A stretch of 64,000 bases of DNA from Tabrizicola sp. (GCF_030694085.1 NZ_JAUXZE010000005.1:1-64000), one strand, 5' to 3'; numbered from the stretch's first letter, positions 39,030 through 48,742 are shown. A program made the numbers and translations. The notes: generated by a model from the letters alone, not told the origin.

Positions 39030-39704
39030 TCATTTTGGGGCCAGCACTTTCAACGCTGCCCGGATCAGCGCCGCCGCGTCACCCTCAGAGATGTCGCCCG
39101 CCACCGTCGCCACCGCCTGCGCCGCGTCGCCCTGCCCGTAGCCCAGGTTCACCAGCGCCGACAGCGCATCGGCCGACGCCGTGGCCCGCCGCGCGGCGCC
39201 CTCATCCCCGCGCGCCGCTTTCCGTTGCGCAGGAGCGGCCTCCTCCACCACCACATCCTCGGCCCCGGCCGTCACCGACAGCCCGACGCCCGAGGCCATC
39301 ACGCCCGGTGCCTTCGCCTTCAGCTCCAGGATCACCCGCTGCGCCAACTTTGGCCCCACTCCGGGGGCCGCCTGCACCGACCGCGCGTCACCCAAAGTAA
39401 TCGCCCGACCGACACCTTCCGCCCCCAGCGTCCCCAGGATCGCCATACTGGCCTTCGCGCCCACGCCCTGAACGGTCATCAGAAGCTTGTGCCACTCCTT
39501 CTCCAGCATGGTAGGGAACCCGAACAGCTGCAGCAGGTCCTCGCGCACCAGAAGGTCGGTATACAGCGACACCGCCTCACCCAGCCCCGGCATCCCGGCC
39601 AGGGTCCGCTCGCTGACGTAAACGATATACCCCACCCCGCGCACGTCGATCAGCACATGATCCGACCCGCGCCAGTCCAGCCGCCCCGAGATGCGCCCAA
39701 TCAC
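39030..39704 (-). CDS. ruvA: Holliday junction DNA-binding protein RuvA
   Basis: 224 residues. OB-fold start [13 protein letters not shown], helix-hairpin-helix segments ([20 protein letters not shown] and [20 protein letters not shown]), and a C-terminal RuvB-interacting domain ([20 protein letters not shown]) after an alanine-rich linker. Somewhat longer than the E. coli protein because of the linker. Ten bases from both neighbours. Confidence 0.97.
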   Translation of the reverse strand: MIGRISGRLDWRGSDHVLIDVRGVGYIVYVSERTLAGMPGLGEAVSLYTDLLVREDLLQLFGFPTMLEKEWHKLLMTVQGVGAKASMAILGTLGAEGVGRAITLGDARSVQAAPGVGPKLAQRVILELKAKAPGVMASGVGLSVTAGAEDVVVEEAAPAQRKAARGDEGAARRATASADALSALVNLGYGQGDAAQAVATVAGDISEGDAAALIRAALKVLAPK

Positions 39705-39714
39705 GAAACGACCC

Positions 39715-40224
39715 TCATTCCGCTGCCCTCAGCGCCGCCGCCAACCGGCCCGACGATTGCACATGATGCGCATGGCAGATCGCGATCGCCAGCGCGTCCG
39801 CCGCGTCCGGTCCGGTGATCTTCACGCCGGGAAATTGCAGCTTCACCATATGATCCACCTGCACCTTTGCCGCGTGACCCACGCCCACCACCGTCTTCTT
39901 CACCGCATTCGGCGCGTATTCCCCCACGGCCAGCCCGAACTGCGCCGGAACCAGCAAGGCAATGCCCCGCGCCTGGCCCAGCTTCAGCGTCGCAACAGCG
40001 TCCTTGTTGACGAATGTGTGCTCCACCGCTGCCGCTTCCGGCTGCCAGGTGCGCAAGACTTCAGTCAATTGGGAATAGAGGCTTAACAGACGCACCGCCA
40101 GGTCACCGTCCGCACCCTCGGAATGACAGATGCCGTTGGCCACATGGCTTAGCCGCGAGCCGGCCACGTCGATCACGCCCCAGCCCATATTTCTCAGCCC
40201 CGGATCGATGCCTATGACCCGCAT
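39715..40224 (-). CDS. ruvC: Holliday junction endonuclease RuvC
   Basis: 169 residues from ATG 40224 ([17 protein letters not shown]). The RNase H fold active site acidic residues are Asp7, Glu in AAVEHTFVN, and the [12 protein letters not shown] pair. The longer frame to 40416 has no homologous content. First gene of the ruvCAB operon. The junction resolvase acts with RuvAB during recombination repair. Confidence 0.97.
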   Translation of the reverse strand: MRVIGIDPGLRNMGWGVIDVAGSRLSHVANGICHSEGADGDLAVRLLSLYSQLTEVLRTWQPEAAAVEHTFVNKDAVATLKLGQARGIALLVPAQFGLAVGEYAPNAVKKTVVGVGHAAKVQVDHMVKLQFPGVKITGPDAADALAIAICHAHHVQSSGRLAAALRAAE

Positions 40225-40545
40225 CTTGTCCCCGTTTTCCTGCCTGCCACAACGGCTAGCACGAAAAGGGAACATCCGCCAATGGCTTTCGCACAGGCCA
40301 CCCCTGACCGCCCATTCATTTTGCACTTGCAGAATACGACTGGTCGGGTATGAAAAGCGACGCCGGCTTGCGTCACCATCTAGAAACGTCTGAAAAGTTT
40401 GACAAAAATTTGACACACGTCATGCAGTGCCTGCATGGCTGACATGCCATTCCACAGCTTGCTTTGCACATGCAGCACGACTATCTGGCAGTGCATGGAG
40501 GAATAAGCCTCCGATATGTGCAGTGTAAGAACAAGGATGAACGCC
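40225..40545. promoter_or_regulatory. divergent regulatory region between ruvC and a DUF1127 gene
   Basis: No gene is seen. Within it are a TTGACA at 40410-40415 and another at 40399-40404, an FNR/Crp-like inverted repeat TTGAC-ACAC-GTCAT at 40410-40423, and a perfect palindrome ATGCAG-TGC-CTGCAT at 40422-40436. These cluster about 110-150 bases before the DUF1127 start. No good -10 match at 17 bases is visible, so the exact promoter is not assigned. Confidence 0.45.
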
Positions 40546-40749
40546 ATGGCCGCTGTCGAGACGACCCGCCCGGCGCCGTATGGCGCCATCACCACCTACC
40601 GTGCCATCAACGCCCTGTCGAACGCCTTTGGCGTGTTCGCAGCCTGGAACGATGCGCGCGTCACCCGCAAGGCCCTCAGCAAGCTCTCGGACCGCGAGCT
40701 GGATGATATCGGTCTGTGCCGGGGTGATCTGGATTCCATCGGCCGCTAG
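40546..40749 (+). CDS. DUF1127 small protein
   Basis: 67 residues from ATG 40546, with AAGGA 8 bases upstream; ATG 40537 is an alternative with a poor ribosome spacing. The C-terminal signature is KALSKLSDRELDDIGLCRGDLDSI, the DUF1127 (YjiS-like) hallmark, preceded by an amphipathic helix. Arginine-rich DUF1127 proteins in alphaproteobacteria have been tied to sRNA binding, phosphate uptake and stress. Monocistronic, with a strong terminator downstream. Confidence 0.88.
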   Translation: MAAVETTRPAPYGAITTYRAINALSNAFGVFAAWNDARVTRKALSKLSDRELDDIGLCRGDLDSIGR

Positions 40750-40815
40750 GGCCGAAGGCCCTTCGGGGGCCTCATATCAGAACGCGAAATGGGGCCGCAT
40801 CAAACGATGCGGCCC
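40748..40815. terminator. two hairpins after the DUF1127 gene
   Basis: AGGGCC-GAA-GGCCCT at 40748-40762 touches the stop codon. A stronger perfect 10-base stem GGGCCGCATC / GATGCGGCCC, loop AAAC, lies at 40792-40815 followed by TTTCG. The second serves both this gene and the convergent gene at 40851. Confidence 0.8.
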
Positions 40816-40850
40816 TTTCGTCATCCAATAGTTCGATCAAGCAGCTTCGA

Positions 40851-41198
40851 TCAACGGGGAAGCAGGGTCTGCATCTGTCCCGAGGCCCAAAGGGTCACCG
40901 GGTCCGCGTGCATCAGCCAGGCGCCGACCGGGTCGAACCCGTCACCGACCGCCAGGGCGCTTACACGGCTTTCGTAGGTCTGGGCGCCGACATAGTAGTG
41001 GATCACGCTCTTGACCCCGGTGCCGACCGCCAGCACCAGAACCAGCGGCTTGACCAGCTTGAGCAGCCGAGACCCGCTCCGCGCTCCGCCCTTGCGTCCC
41101 AGCGTGCCAGCAGCTTCGAAACCGTAGCCCTTGGCATGGGATTTCTCGATCCGCGAAACGCGGCTGTAGAAGTCGTTAAGATTTGGATCAACCCACAT
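40851..41198 (-). CDS. small membrane-associated hypothetical protein
   Basis: 115 residues starting MWVDPNLNDFYSRVSRIEKSHAKGYG, with a single hydrophobic segment (KLVKPLVLVLAVGTGVKSVIHYYVGAQTY) in the middle and an ending DPVTLWASGQMQTLLPR. GGAG is 10 bases before ATG 41198. The N-terminal FYSRVSRIEKSHAKGYGF pattern is reminiscent of small conserved Rhodobacteraceae proteins, but I cannot name a family. It sits between a DUF1127 gene (convergent) and prmA. Confidence 0.75.
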   Translation of the reverse strand: MWVDPNLNDFYSRVSRIEKSHAKGYGFEAAGTLGRKGGARSGSRLLKLVKPLVLVLAVGTGVKSVIHYYVGAQTYESRVSALAVGDGFDPVGAWLMHADPVTLWASGQMQTLLPR

Positions 41199-41304
41199 TT
41201 TCTTTTACTCCAGGTGGCAGCCCTGATGAGAAATTTTTGCCGCACAGATATGGCGAAATTGCGGCAGGTTCATCTGCGGTTAATCTTACAGCCCATCTCC
41301 TGCC

Positions 41305-42192
41305 CTATTGTCCATGAACTGTCGTTCTTTGTAGAACCAGCGTGGACCATTCGCCGATATCGTCCCGATTGTTCAAGACCATGCCCGAGGCCTCGTAGGC
41401 CGCGACCACCGAATCTGCTTGCACAGATAGAAGGCCTGACAGGATCGCTCTCCCCCCAGTTGCAAGCTGAGTCGCAATGGCAGGGGCAAGCTCGATCAAC
41501 GGGCCCTTCAGGATGTTCGCAAAGACCAGATCATAGGGTCCGGCGGCCCGGATTCGGGCATGATCAAGGCCGGCAGCCTCCAGGCACTCGACCCGTCCTC
41601 CAAGCCCGTTGATCGCGACATTGGCCTCGGCCACGTCGACCGCGACCCGGTCGATGTCGCTGGCGATGATCAGCGCGTCAGGCAAGGTCGCCGCCGCCGC
41701 CATCGCCAGCACCGCCGTTCCGCAGCCGATGTCCGCGACCCTGGCCGGACGCCAACCCTCGGTCAAGAGCCGGTCGAAGGCCAGAAGGCAGCCCAGCGTC
41801 GTGCCGTGATGTCCTGTGCCGAAGGCCACCGTCGCCTCGATCTGCAACGGCACCCGACCGCCCGGCACCTTGTCCGCGTCATGGCTGCCAAAGACGAAGA
41901 ACCGCCCCGCATCGACGGGCGACAGCTCGCGCCGCACATGCGCGACCCAGTCCACCTCCGGCAGTTCGGACAGCGCGAAGGGCCTTGCCCCGAAGGCCGT
42001 CGCCAGCACTTCCAGCATCACCCCGTCCGGCGGCTCCAGGAAATACGCCCCCACTTCCCACAGGCCCGAGCCATCCTCGATCTCGAAGACGCCCACGCCC
42101 GTCGGTTCCGGCGTCATCCGCTCCATCGCGGCGGCAAGTGACTGGGCGGGTTCCTCGCCGGGCAACGTGGTCAGGGCGGAATAGGTGGGCAT
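41305..42192 (-). CDS. prmA: ribosomal protein L11 methyltransferase
   Basis: 295 residues. An N-terminal substrate-recognition domain (about 1-110) and a C-terminal SAM domain with motif I RVADIGCGTAVLAMAAA, ATVAFGTGHHGTT and NILKGPLIELAPAIA. PrmA trimethylates lysines of L11 in E. coli; loss is well tolerated. Followed by a gap with a small hypothetical gene; upstream is msrA on the same strand. Start ATG 42192 directly begins the domain. Confidence 0.93.
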   Translation of the reverse strand: MPTYSALTTLPGEEPAQSLAAAMERMTPEPTGVGVFEIEDGSGLWEVGAYFLEPPDGVMLEVLATAFGARPFALSELPEVDWVAHVRRELSPVDAGRFFVFGSHDADKVPGGRVPLQIEATVAFGTGHHGTTLGCLLAFDRLLTEGWRPARVADIGCGTAVLAMAAAATLPDALIIASDIDRVAVDVAEANVAINGLGGRVECLEAAGLDHARIRAAGPYDLVFANILKGPLIELAPAIATQLATGGRAILSGLLSVQADSVVAAYEASGMVLNNRDDIGEWSTLVLQRTTVHGQ

Positions 42193-42249
42193 CGGCGTTC
42201 TCCAGGGTTCAGGGCCGGATAGTCCCCGGCCCCGCCCCGGTCAAGCCGC

Positions 42250-42903
42250 TCACGCGCGGACGCCGGTCCCGATCGGGCAGGTCACCCCGGTCCCGCCCAC
42301 GCCGCAATAGCCGCCCGGGTTCTTCGCCAGATACTGCTGGTGATAGTCCTCGGCATAGTAGAACACCGGCGCGGGCAGGATCTCGGTCGTGATCGGCCCC
42401 ATCCCCGCCGCCTTCAGCGCCCCGGCATAAACCGCCCTCGACGCCTCGGCCGCCGCCGCCTGCTCGGGCGTATAGGTGTAGATCCCCGACCGATAGGTCG
42501 AGCCGACGTCATTGCCCTGCCGCATCCCCTGCGTCGGGTCGTGGCCTTCCCAGAAGACCTTCAAAAGCCCTTCATAGCTGATGACCGAGGGATCGAAGAT
42601 CACCCGCACCACCTCGTTGTGGCCCGTCATCTGGGTGCATGTCTCCTTGTAGGTCGGGTTCGGCGTATAGCCCCCCGCATAGCCGACCATCGTCAGCCAG
42701 ACACCGGGGGTCTGCCAGAACTTCCGCTCCACGCCCCAGAAGCAGCCCATCCCGAACATGGCTTCTTCCATGCCGTCGGGCACCGGCGATTTCAGCGGGA
42801 TTCCCGACAGGAAATGCACCTCTGCCGTCGGCAACGGCTCGGCCCGCCCCGGCAGGGCCTTGTCCGGCGTGACCATTTCCATCGACTTGCGGGTGAAGAA
42901 CAT
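42250..42903 (-). CDS. msrA: peptide methionine sulfoxide reductase MsrA
   Basis: 217 residues from ATG 42903 with GGAGGTCACAG upstream. Catalytic Cys54 lies in [40 protein letters not shown] and [19 protein letters not shown] complete the family motifs. Resolving cysteines are at the C-terminus ([15 protein letters not shown]). It reduces the S-epimer of methionine sulfoxide in proteins. The start to 42930 in the longer frame is unsupported. Confidence 0.95.
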   Translation of the reverse strand: MFFTRKSMEMVTPDKALPGRAEPLPTAEVHFLSGIPLKSPVPDGMEEAMFGMGCFWGVERKFWQTPGVWLTMVGYAGGYTPNPTYKETCTQMTGHNEVVRVIFDPSVISYEGLLKVFWEGHDPTQGMRQGNDVGSTYRSGIYTYTPEQAAAAEASRAVYAGALKAAGMGPITTEILPAPVFYYAEDYHQQYLAKNPGGYCGVGGTGVTCPIGTGVRA

Positions 42904-42983
42904 CTGTGACCTCCGTATCCTAGGCTGCATATAGGCCGCCGCGCCGGAAACCCAACGCCCGTTACAGCCGCCTCACCGCGCCT

Positions 42984-44216
42984 TTACTCGGCCGGTTGCG
43001 GCAGCCCCCGCGAAAAGACCGTTTCCAGCCCCGGCTCCGGGTGGCGCGGGATCAGACAGATCAGGCCAAAGGCAAAGAGCGCCATCCCCGCCCCCAGCAG
43101 GAACACATAGTCCGGCGAGGTCGCCCACAGATAGCCCAGCGCCGCTGGCAGGAACACCGCCGCGATATGGTTGATGGTGAACGCCACCGCCGCCGTCGGT
43201 GCAATGTCGCGCGGATCGGCGATCTTCTGGAAATAGGTCTTCAGGCTGAACGACAGCGCAAAGAACAGCTGGTCGAGGATATAGAGGCCCCCCGCGACCA
43301 CGATCCCCCAGCCGAACCAGTATAGCCCGCCATAGGCCAGGAAGACCAGTGTCAGGCCGATATATTCGAACCCCATGACATTCCGCTCGCCATACTTGCC
43401 CAGCGCCCGACCCATCGACGGCGCCACGGCCATGTTGATCAGGTAGTTGCAAAGCAGCAAAAGCGTCATTTCGCTGACCTTCATCCCGAACCGCTCCACC
43501 ATCATGAAGCCCGCGAAGACCACGAAGATCTGCCGCCGCGCGCCCGCCATGAACTGCAGCGCGTAATACAGCCAGTACCGCCGCCGCAGGACCATGTGCT
43601 TGTGCTGCGCATGCGGGCTTTCAAACTGCGGATAGGCCAGCGCCGCAAAGATCACGATCAGCACCGTCAACCCGCCCGAGGCCAGATAGACCGTGCTGTA
43701 GTCCAGCCCCAGTGTGTCCCACAGCGCCACGATGGCCCCATAGGCCGCCAGCGACGCCCTCGCGCCCACTGCCACGATCCGCCCCAGCACAATGGGCGCG
43801 CGGGCCTTGTCGATCCATTGCAGTTGCAGCGACTGGTTCACCGTCTCGAAGTAATGAAACCCGATCGACGACAACAGTGTCATCACCAGAAGCCCCGAGA
43901 AACTGGTGAACCAGCCCGTCATCGCCGTCGCCGCCCCCAGAAGCGCCAGCGCCAGAAGCGCCAGCACCTGTTCCCGCATCACCAGCAGCACCAGGATCAC
44001 CCCGATGGCCAGGAACCCCGGAATCTCCCGCACCGTATGCAGCCAGCCGATCTCTTTCCCCGTGAACGCCGCCACCTCGATGACGAAGTTGTTCAGCAGC
44101 GCCGACCAGGTCGCGAAACTCAAGGGCATCGCCGCCGCCATCAGATAAAGCAGCGCCTCCGGCCGCCGCCACAGGGGCAGACGGTCAGTCTCGGACAGGG
44201 GCATGAGATTGGACAT
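42984..44216 (-). CDS. MFS transporter
   Basis: 410 residues with about 12 membrane segments in two six-helix halves. The first half includes EIGWLHTVREIPGFLAIGV, the second LLLLCNYLINMAVAPSMGRALGKYG. The loop between (FESPHAQHKHMVLRRRYW) is basic, placing it in the cytoplasm. No substrate-specific motif is recognised. It is 80 bases upstream of msrA in transcription, so cotranscription is possible. Divergent from the 96-residue protein at 44311. Confidence 0.85.
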   Translation of the reverse strand: MSNLMPLSETDRLPLWRRPEALLYLMAAAMPLSFATWSALLNNFVIEVAAFTGKEIGWLHTVREIPGFLAIGVILVLLVMREQVLALLALALLGAATAMTGWFTSFSGLLVMTLLSSIGFHYFETVNQSLQLQWIDKARAPIVLGRIVAVGARASLAAYGAIVALWDTLGLDYSTVYLASGGLTVLIVIFAALAYPQFESPHAQHKHMVLRRRYWLYYALQFMAGARRQIFVVFAGFMMVERFGMKVSEMTLLLLCNYLINMAVAPSMGRALGKYGERNVMGFEYIGLTLVFLAYGGLYWFGWGIVVAGGLYILDQLFFALSFSLKTYFQKIADPRDIAPTAAVAFTINHIAAVFLPAALGYLWATSPDYVFLLGAGMALFAFGLICLIPRHPEPGLETVFSRGLPQPAE

Positions 44217-44310
44217 GCGCAGGACTTAGCGAAAATGGCCCCCAAGGCAAAGCCCAAGCTTGTGCCCCGCACAATCCCCGGCCACCCTGCACGGGCAGGA
44301 GGGACCCGCC

Positions 44311-44601
44311 ATGTCCGAAAAGACCCTCGTCGAGAACGTCGGCCAGCCCGGCAAGACGACCCGTGTCGACGCCGCCAAATACGCCGAGATGCGCAAGGCC
44401 GTCCTCGCCGTCACGCCCACCGATCCCCCCGGCCTCACCCCCGCCCAGATCATCGAGGCGGTGAAACCCCACCTCTCCGCCACCCTCTTCCCCGGCGGCG
44501 AAACCGCAGGCTGGTGGGTCAAATGCGTCCAGCTGGACCTGGAGGCGAAGGGGCTGCTGAAACGCGCGCCGAAAGCTCCCGTCCGCCTCCACCGGCCCTG
44601 A
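44311..44601 (+). CDS. small conserved protein, possible DUF6958 family
   Basis: 96 residues from ATG 44311 with GGAGG 6 bases upstream. Sequence starts MSEKTLVENVGQPGKTTRVD and includes GLTPAQIIEAVKPHLSATLFPGG and AGWWVKCVQLDLEAKGLLKR, which look like a small winged-helix-like DNA or RNA contact domain. I think this is the DUF6958 family but the name is from memory of its pattern. Divergent from the MFS gene; copy 3 of the repeat follows directly. Confidence 0.75.
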   Translation: MSEKTLVENVGQPGKTTRVDAAKYAEMRKAVLAVTPTDPPGLTPAQIIEAVKPHLSATLFPGGETAGWWVKCVQLDLEAKGLLKRAPKAPVRLHRP

Positions 44602-44604
44602 CCC

Positions 44605-44637
44605 ATTCATCTTTGCCCAAATATCCCCGCCGGAGGC
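44605..44637 (+). repeat. ATCTTTGCCCAAATATCC repeat, copy 3
   Basis: Starts ATTCATCTTTGCCCAAATAT, then CCCGCCGGAGGC; 32 of the 33 bases match copy 1. It begins 3 bases after the stop codon at 44601. Confidence 0.85.
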
Positions 44638-44686
44638 GCCCCGAGCTGCCCAAGCCACAGCGCATCCAGTATGACCTGCAAGGTAT

Positions 44687-44706
44687 GGTGGGCGATATCG
44701 CCCACC
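44687..44706. repeat. perfect 20-base palindrome GGTGGGCGATATCGCCCACC
   Basis: Self-complementary 20-mer 6 bases beyond the priA stop codon on the minus strand. Same family as the copies at 7693, 7851 and 53019, and a plausible terminator or 3' protective stem. Confidence 0.85.
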
Positions 44707-44711
44707 CTACG

Positions 44712-46922
44712 CTAAAGAAAACTCTGCGGATCAATATCCACCGCCAACCGCAAATCCCTCGGCAGCTTGAACTGCGCCAGCCACTCCGCCAATGCCGCCT
44801 GCAACGGCGCTCCCTTCTCCGCCTTCACCAGAAGCCGCACCCGGTGCCGCCCCCGGACCCGGGCAATCGGCGCAGGCGCAGGCCCCCAGACCTCCGCCCC
44901 GATCCGCCGCAACGGCTCCACCCGCCGCGCCAACTCCCCGCCAAAGTCAAACACCTGCGCCACGTCGGTTGAAGACAGGATTATCCCCGCCATCCGGCCA
45001 TAAGGCGGCACGCCCGAGGCGCGGCGCTCTGCTGCCTCGGCGCGCCAGAACGCCTCCTCATCCCCGCCAAGGATCGCCCGGATCACCGGGTGTTCCGGCT
45101 GGTGGGTCTGCAGCCAGGCCTCGCCCTTCCGCTCCGCCGTCCGCCCCGCGCGCCCCGCGACCTGCCGCATCAGCTGGAACGTCCGCTCCGCCGCCCGCAG
45201 GTCCGATCCTTGCAGCCCAAGGTCCGCGTCGATCACCCCGACCAGCGTCAGCAGGGGAAAGTTGTGCCCCTTGGCCACGATCTGCGTGCCGATGATGATG
45301 TCCGCCCCGCCCGCGGAAATCTCGGCAATCTTCTCCTTCAGCGCCCGGGCCGAGCCGAACAGGTCCGACGACAGCACCGCCACCCGAGCCTCCGGGAACC
45401 GCGCCGCCACCTCTTCGGCCAACCGCTCCACCCCCGGCCCGACTGCCGCCATCCGCCCCTCCACTCCGCACGAAGGGCAAGCCAAAGGCACCGGCTTCGT
45501 CGCGCCGCACTGGTGGCAGACCAGCCGCTTCTGGAACCGATGCTCCACCATCCGCGCATCGCACTGGTCGCAGCCCACCTGATGCCCGCAGGCCCGGCAC
45601 AGCGTCACCGGCGCGAACCCCCGGCGGTTCAGGAACAACAGCGCCTGCTCGCCGCGCTTGACCACCGAATCGACCTTCGCGGCCAAAGTCGGCGAGATCC
45701 ACCGATCCCCCGGCAGCTTCTCGGCCCGCATATCAATCGCCCGCATCTCCGGCATCTCTGCAGCGCCAAAGCGCGACCCCAGATCCAGCCGCCGGTACTT
45801 CCCCGCCTCGACATTCGCCCAGGTCTCCAGGCTGGGCGTCGCCGAAGCCAGCACCACCGCGCAGCCACACACCGCCGCCCGCAAGACCGCCATGTCCCGC
45901 GCGTTGTAAAGAACCCCCTCCTCCTGCTTGTACGAGGTGTCGTGCTCCTCATCGACGACGATCAGCCCCAGGTCCTGGAACGGCAGGAACAGCGCCGACC
46001 GCGCACCAACGACCAGCCCCGCCTCCCCCTCCGCCGCCATCTTCCACAGCCGCCGCCGTTCCGTCATCGTGACGCCCGAGTGCCACTCCGCCGGCCGCGC
46101 CCCGAACCGCGCCTCCACCCGCGTCAGAAACTCCGCCGTCAGCGCGATCTCCGGCAGCAAGACCAACGCCTGCCGCCCCGAGCGCAGCGTTTCGGCCACC
46201 GCCTCCAGATAGACCTCGGTCTTCCCCGACCCTGTCACCCCCTTCAGCAGCGTCGCCGAATACCCCCCGAAAGCGACAGCGGCGACCAGCGCATCCCCCG
46301 CCGCCACCTGCTCGCCCTCCAGCCGCATCCCCTTCGCCGCCTGCAGCCGAGGATAGGGCGTATCCCGCGGCGCATCCTCCTCCGCCACCACCCCCAGCTT
46401 CACCAGCCCCTTCACAACGGAACTGCCACAAGCCGCCGCCTCCACCAGCTCTCCCAGCGTGACCGGAGAGCCGCCAAACGCCCGCAACGCCTCCACCACC
46501 CGATGCCGCGCGTCGGTCAGCTGGTTCGGCACCGCCCCCGCCAACCGATACACCCGCCGCACCGACGCAGGCTCCCCAAGCCCCGGAGTCCGCGTCGCCA
46601 GCCGCAACATCGCCGGCAGAGGCGTCAGCGTATACTCCGCCGCCCGCGCCAGGAACGCCCGCAACTCCCCCCGCATCGGCCGCGCGTCCAGCACCCGCCC
46701 GACAGGCCGCACCTTCGCGGGATCCCACCCGCCAGCCGCAGGCCCCCAGACCACCCCAAGCACCCGCCGCGGCCCCAAGGGCACCTCGACGAAATCCCCG
46801 TCCCCGCAGCCCCCCTCCGGCGCGCGGTAGTCCAGCACCCGCCCCAAAGGCTCCGTCGTCAGCACCCCGACCAGATCGCCCGCCTGATAGACCCGGTCCG
46901 CCACCTGAAACCTTTCGCTCAT
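44712..46922 (-). CDS. priA: primosomal helicase PriA
   Basis: 736 residues. An N-terminal DNA-binding domain, then the SF2 helicase with Walker A GVTGSGKT at 228-235, DEEH box [15 protein letters not shown] and the zinc-binding cysteine cluster ([14 protein letters not shown], then [18 protein letters not shown]). The canonical C-terminal helicase motif QMLGRAGR-type ([12 protein letters not shown]) is present. PriA restarts stalled forks by loading DnaB. Divergent from the transaldolase-like gene at 47003. A palindrome follows the stop codon. Confidence 0.97.
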   Translation of the reverse strand: MSERFQVADRVYQAGDLVGVLTTEPLGRVLDYRAPEGGCGDGDFVEVPLGPRRVLGVVWGPAAGGWDPAKVRPVGRVLDARPMRGELRAFLARAAEYTLTPLPAMLRLATRTPGLGEPASVRRVYRLAGAVPNQLTDARHRVVEALRAFGGSPVTLGELVEAAACGSSVVKGLVKLGVVAEEDAPRDTPYPRLQAAKGMRLEGEQVAAGDALVAAVAFGGYSATLLKGVTGSGKTEVYLEAVAETLRSGRQALVLLPEIALTAEFLTRVEARFGARPAEWHSGVTMTERRRLWKMAAEGEAGLVVGARSALFLPFQDLGLIVVDEEHDTSYKQEEGVLYNARDMAVLRAAVCGCAVVLASATPSLETWANVEAGKYRRLDLGSRFGAAEMPEMRAIDMRAEKLPGDRWISPTLAAKVDSVVKRGEQALLFLNRRGFAPVTLCRACGHQVGCDQCDARMVEHRFQKRLVCHQCGATKPVPLACPSCGVEGRMAAVGPGVERLAEEVAARFPEARVAVLSSDLFGSARALKEKIAEISAGGADIIIGTQIVAKGHNFPLLTLVGVIDADLGLQGSDLRAAERTFQLMRQVAGRAGRTAERKGEAWLQTHQPEHPVIRAILGGDEEAFWRAEAAERRASGVPPYGRMAGIILSSTDVAQVFDFGGELARRVEPLRRIGAEVWGPAPAPIARVRGRHRVRLLVKAEKGAPLQAALAEWLAQFKLPRDLRLAVDIDPQSFL

Positions 46923-47002
46923 CCGCCGTTTGGGCTAAACCGCGCCCCGAGAGCATTCAACCCCCGGCTTGCGCCCCCCGCAACCGGCCAAGGGAGGTCC
47001 CC

Positions 47003-47656
47003 ATGAAATTCTTCATCGACACCGCCGACGTCGACGCCATCCGTGAGCTTCACGACCTTGGCATGGTGGACGGCGTCACCACCAACCCGTCCCTGATCCT
47101 GAAATCCGGCCGCAACATCCTGGAAGTCACCAAGGAGATCTGCTCCTTCGTCAAAGGCCCCGTTTCGGCCGAAGTCGTGGCGCTGAAGGCCGAGGACATG
47201 ATCGCCGAGGGCCGCAAGCTGGCCGCCATCGCCCCGAACATCGCCGTCAAGGTCCCGCTGACCTGGGACGGCCTCAAGACCTGCAAGGTCCTGTCGGGTG
47301 AGGGGTTCATGGTCAACGTCACCCTCTGCTTCTCCGCCAACCAGGCCCTGATCGCCGCCAAGGCCGGTGCGACCTTCATCTCGCCCTTCATCGGGCGGCT
47401 GGACGACATCAACCTCGACGGCCTCGACCTGATCGGCGACATCCGCACGATCTATGACAACTACGACTTCAAGACCCAGATCCTGGCGGCCTCGATCCGC
47501 ACCGCCAACCACGTCAAGGACTGCGCCCTGATCGGAGCCGACGTCGTCACCGCCCCCCCCGCCGTGATCAAGGCGCTGGCAAGCCACGTGCTGACCGACA
47601 AGGGCCTCGACCAGTTCACGGCGGATTGGGCGAAGACGGGGCAGAAGATCCTGTAA
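47003..47656 (+). CDS. transaldolase / fructose-6-phosphate aldolase family
   Basis: 217 residues with the small Fsa/TalC form. Schiff-base Lys83 lies in [43 protein letters not shown] and PFIGRLDDI are the other signatures. The family either cleaves fructose-6-phosphate or acts as transaldolase in the pentose phosphate pathway; sequence alone does not tell them apart. A strong AGGGAGGTCCCC ribosome site precedes ATG 47003. Monocistronic, divergent from priA. Confidence 0.93.
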   Translation: MKFFIDTADVDAIRELHDLGMVDGVTTNPSLILKSGRNILEVTKEICSFVKGPVSAEVVALKAEDMIAEGRKLAAIAPNIAVKVPLTWDGLKTCKVLSGEGFMVNVTLCFSANQALIAAKAGATFISPFIGRLDDINLDGLDLIGDIRTIYDNYDFKTQILAASIRTANHVKDCALIGADVVTAPPAVIKALASHVLTDKGLDQFTADWAKTGQKIL

Positions 47657-48112
47657 GGGTCACGCCCGCGCACCTGTCATCCCCGCGAAAGCGGGGACAC
47701 CACCAACGCGTCCCCCTGGATCCCCGCCTCCGCGGGGATGACAGGTAGGTCGGGGCCCGCCCCGACTCCCCGCCCCCGTAGGTCGGGGTTCACCCCGACT
47801 CCCCCACGGAACACGAGGGCCGCGCCCTCCCTCGGGCGGGCGCTCCAACGGTCGAGGGAGGCACTTTATGGTGCCACCCCTCCCACCGAAGTTCGGGTGA
47901 CTGCCGCTGCAAAAGCGCCCTCCCGGGCGTTGGGGAGGGCGCGGCCCTGCGGCGCAAGCGCCTTGAGTCCGGGCCAAGGGGCGCTTCGGTCTGCACTCGA
48001 GACCCCACCAATCCCATCTTCGGGTGCGCTGACGGATATCAAACTTGACCACAGCCAAAGCTTGCCCCCACAGGCACGCAGGCGCAGTTTGATTGAATGA
48101 CTGCCTTAAAGT
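47657..48112. other. 456-base intergenic region packed with palindromic repeats
   Basis: No gene is seen. The region includes the nested palindrome at 47672-47746, two tandem GTAGGTCGGGG...CCCCGACT units at 47746-47800 (perfect 7-base hairpins at 47749-47766 and 47782-47799), and C/G-rich inverted stretches near 47820-47960. It lies just downstream of the transaldolase-like gene and just downstream of the lower-GC flavoprotein gene (both converge on it). Confidence 0.8.
47672..47746. repeat. 75-base nested palindrome element
   Basis: Perfect 16-base terminal inverted repeats ACCTGTCATCCCCGCG and CGCGGGGATGACAGGT, with inner hairpins CCCCGCGAAAGCGGGG at 47681-47696 and TCCCCGCC...GCGGGGA at 47721-47738. 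The layout resembles a miniature palindromic intergenic element. Confidence 0.85.
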
Positions 48113-48742
48113 TCAATAAAGCCGACTGACCTCGTCCGCGCTGTGGTCGTCTTGCACGTCGTCGAGTGTTTGTTCCCGCTCGACCGTTGCAATGACCCAC
48201 TCCGCGAGTGTCGGGGCAGATTTGCGTTCCGGCCAATGATCCGAGTGCCACAGACGCGAGCGGATCATGGACTTGGAGCAATGCATGAAAGCTTCTTCAA
48301 CGTCGACAACCAGCGCCAAAAGCGGTTCACGGCCGTTGACGGCATGCCGCTTGCTAATGGCATCATCCCTCACAATGCGCGCCTTGCCCGCAACACGCAG
48401 CGTATCACCGTGCCCAGGGACAATGAACAGAACTGCGATATTTGGGTCTTCAAGCAGATTGTGAAACCCGTCGACTCGATGGTTTCCCAGCCGATCTGGT
48501 ATGATCATGGTCTTGTCGTCATAGACTTCCACAAAACCCATCGTGTCTCCTTTGGGCGATACGTCGATCAACCCTTTCGAAGACTTGGTCGCGATGACAA
48601 TGAAAGGGCTTCGTTCAATGAACCTGCGGGCGACATCATTGAGGCGGTCGCTCACTTTCAGGAAGGTGTTTACAAAACCCTCCGTTGGAAGAAACTCGCG
48701 CAAACGCTCGACGGTTCGAATCTGTTCCTCTACATGAAGCAT
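48113..48742 (-). CDS. pyridoxamine 5'-phosphate oxidase-like FMN-binding protein
   Basis: 209 residues from ATG 48742 (MLHVEEQIRT) with GGGAGA upstream. The split-barrel flavin fold shows FIVIATKSSKGLIDVSPKGD, DKTMIIPDRLGNHRVDGFHN and a central VLFIVPGHGDTLRVAGKARIV, the pattern of the MSMEG_1061 PNPOx-related family. Such proteins bind FMN or F420 and reduce varied substrates; the substrate here is unknown. Its base composition is distinctly lower in GC than the neighbours (27 of 60 bases GC at 48421-48480). It lies beside the repeat-packed region, so transfer is possible. Confidence 0.88.
   Translation of the reverse strand: MLHVEEQIRTVERLREFLPTEGFVNTFLKVSDRLNDVARRFIERSPFIVIATKSSKGLIDVSPKGDTMGFVEVYDDKTMIIPDRLGNHRVDGFHNLLEDPNIAVLFIVPGHGDTLRVAGKARIVRDDAISKRHAVNGREPLLALVVDVEEAFMHCSKSMIRSRLWHSDHWPERKSAPTLAEWVIATVEREQTLDDVQDDHSADEVSRLY

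Noticed and set aside
45090..47006. 638-codon plus-strand frame over priA
   Set aside because: Antisense shadow of priA, whose helicase and zinc motifs are complete.
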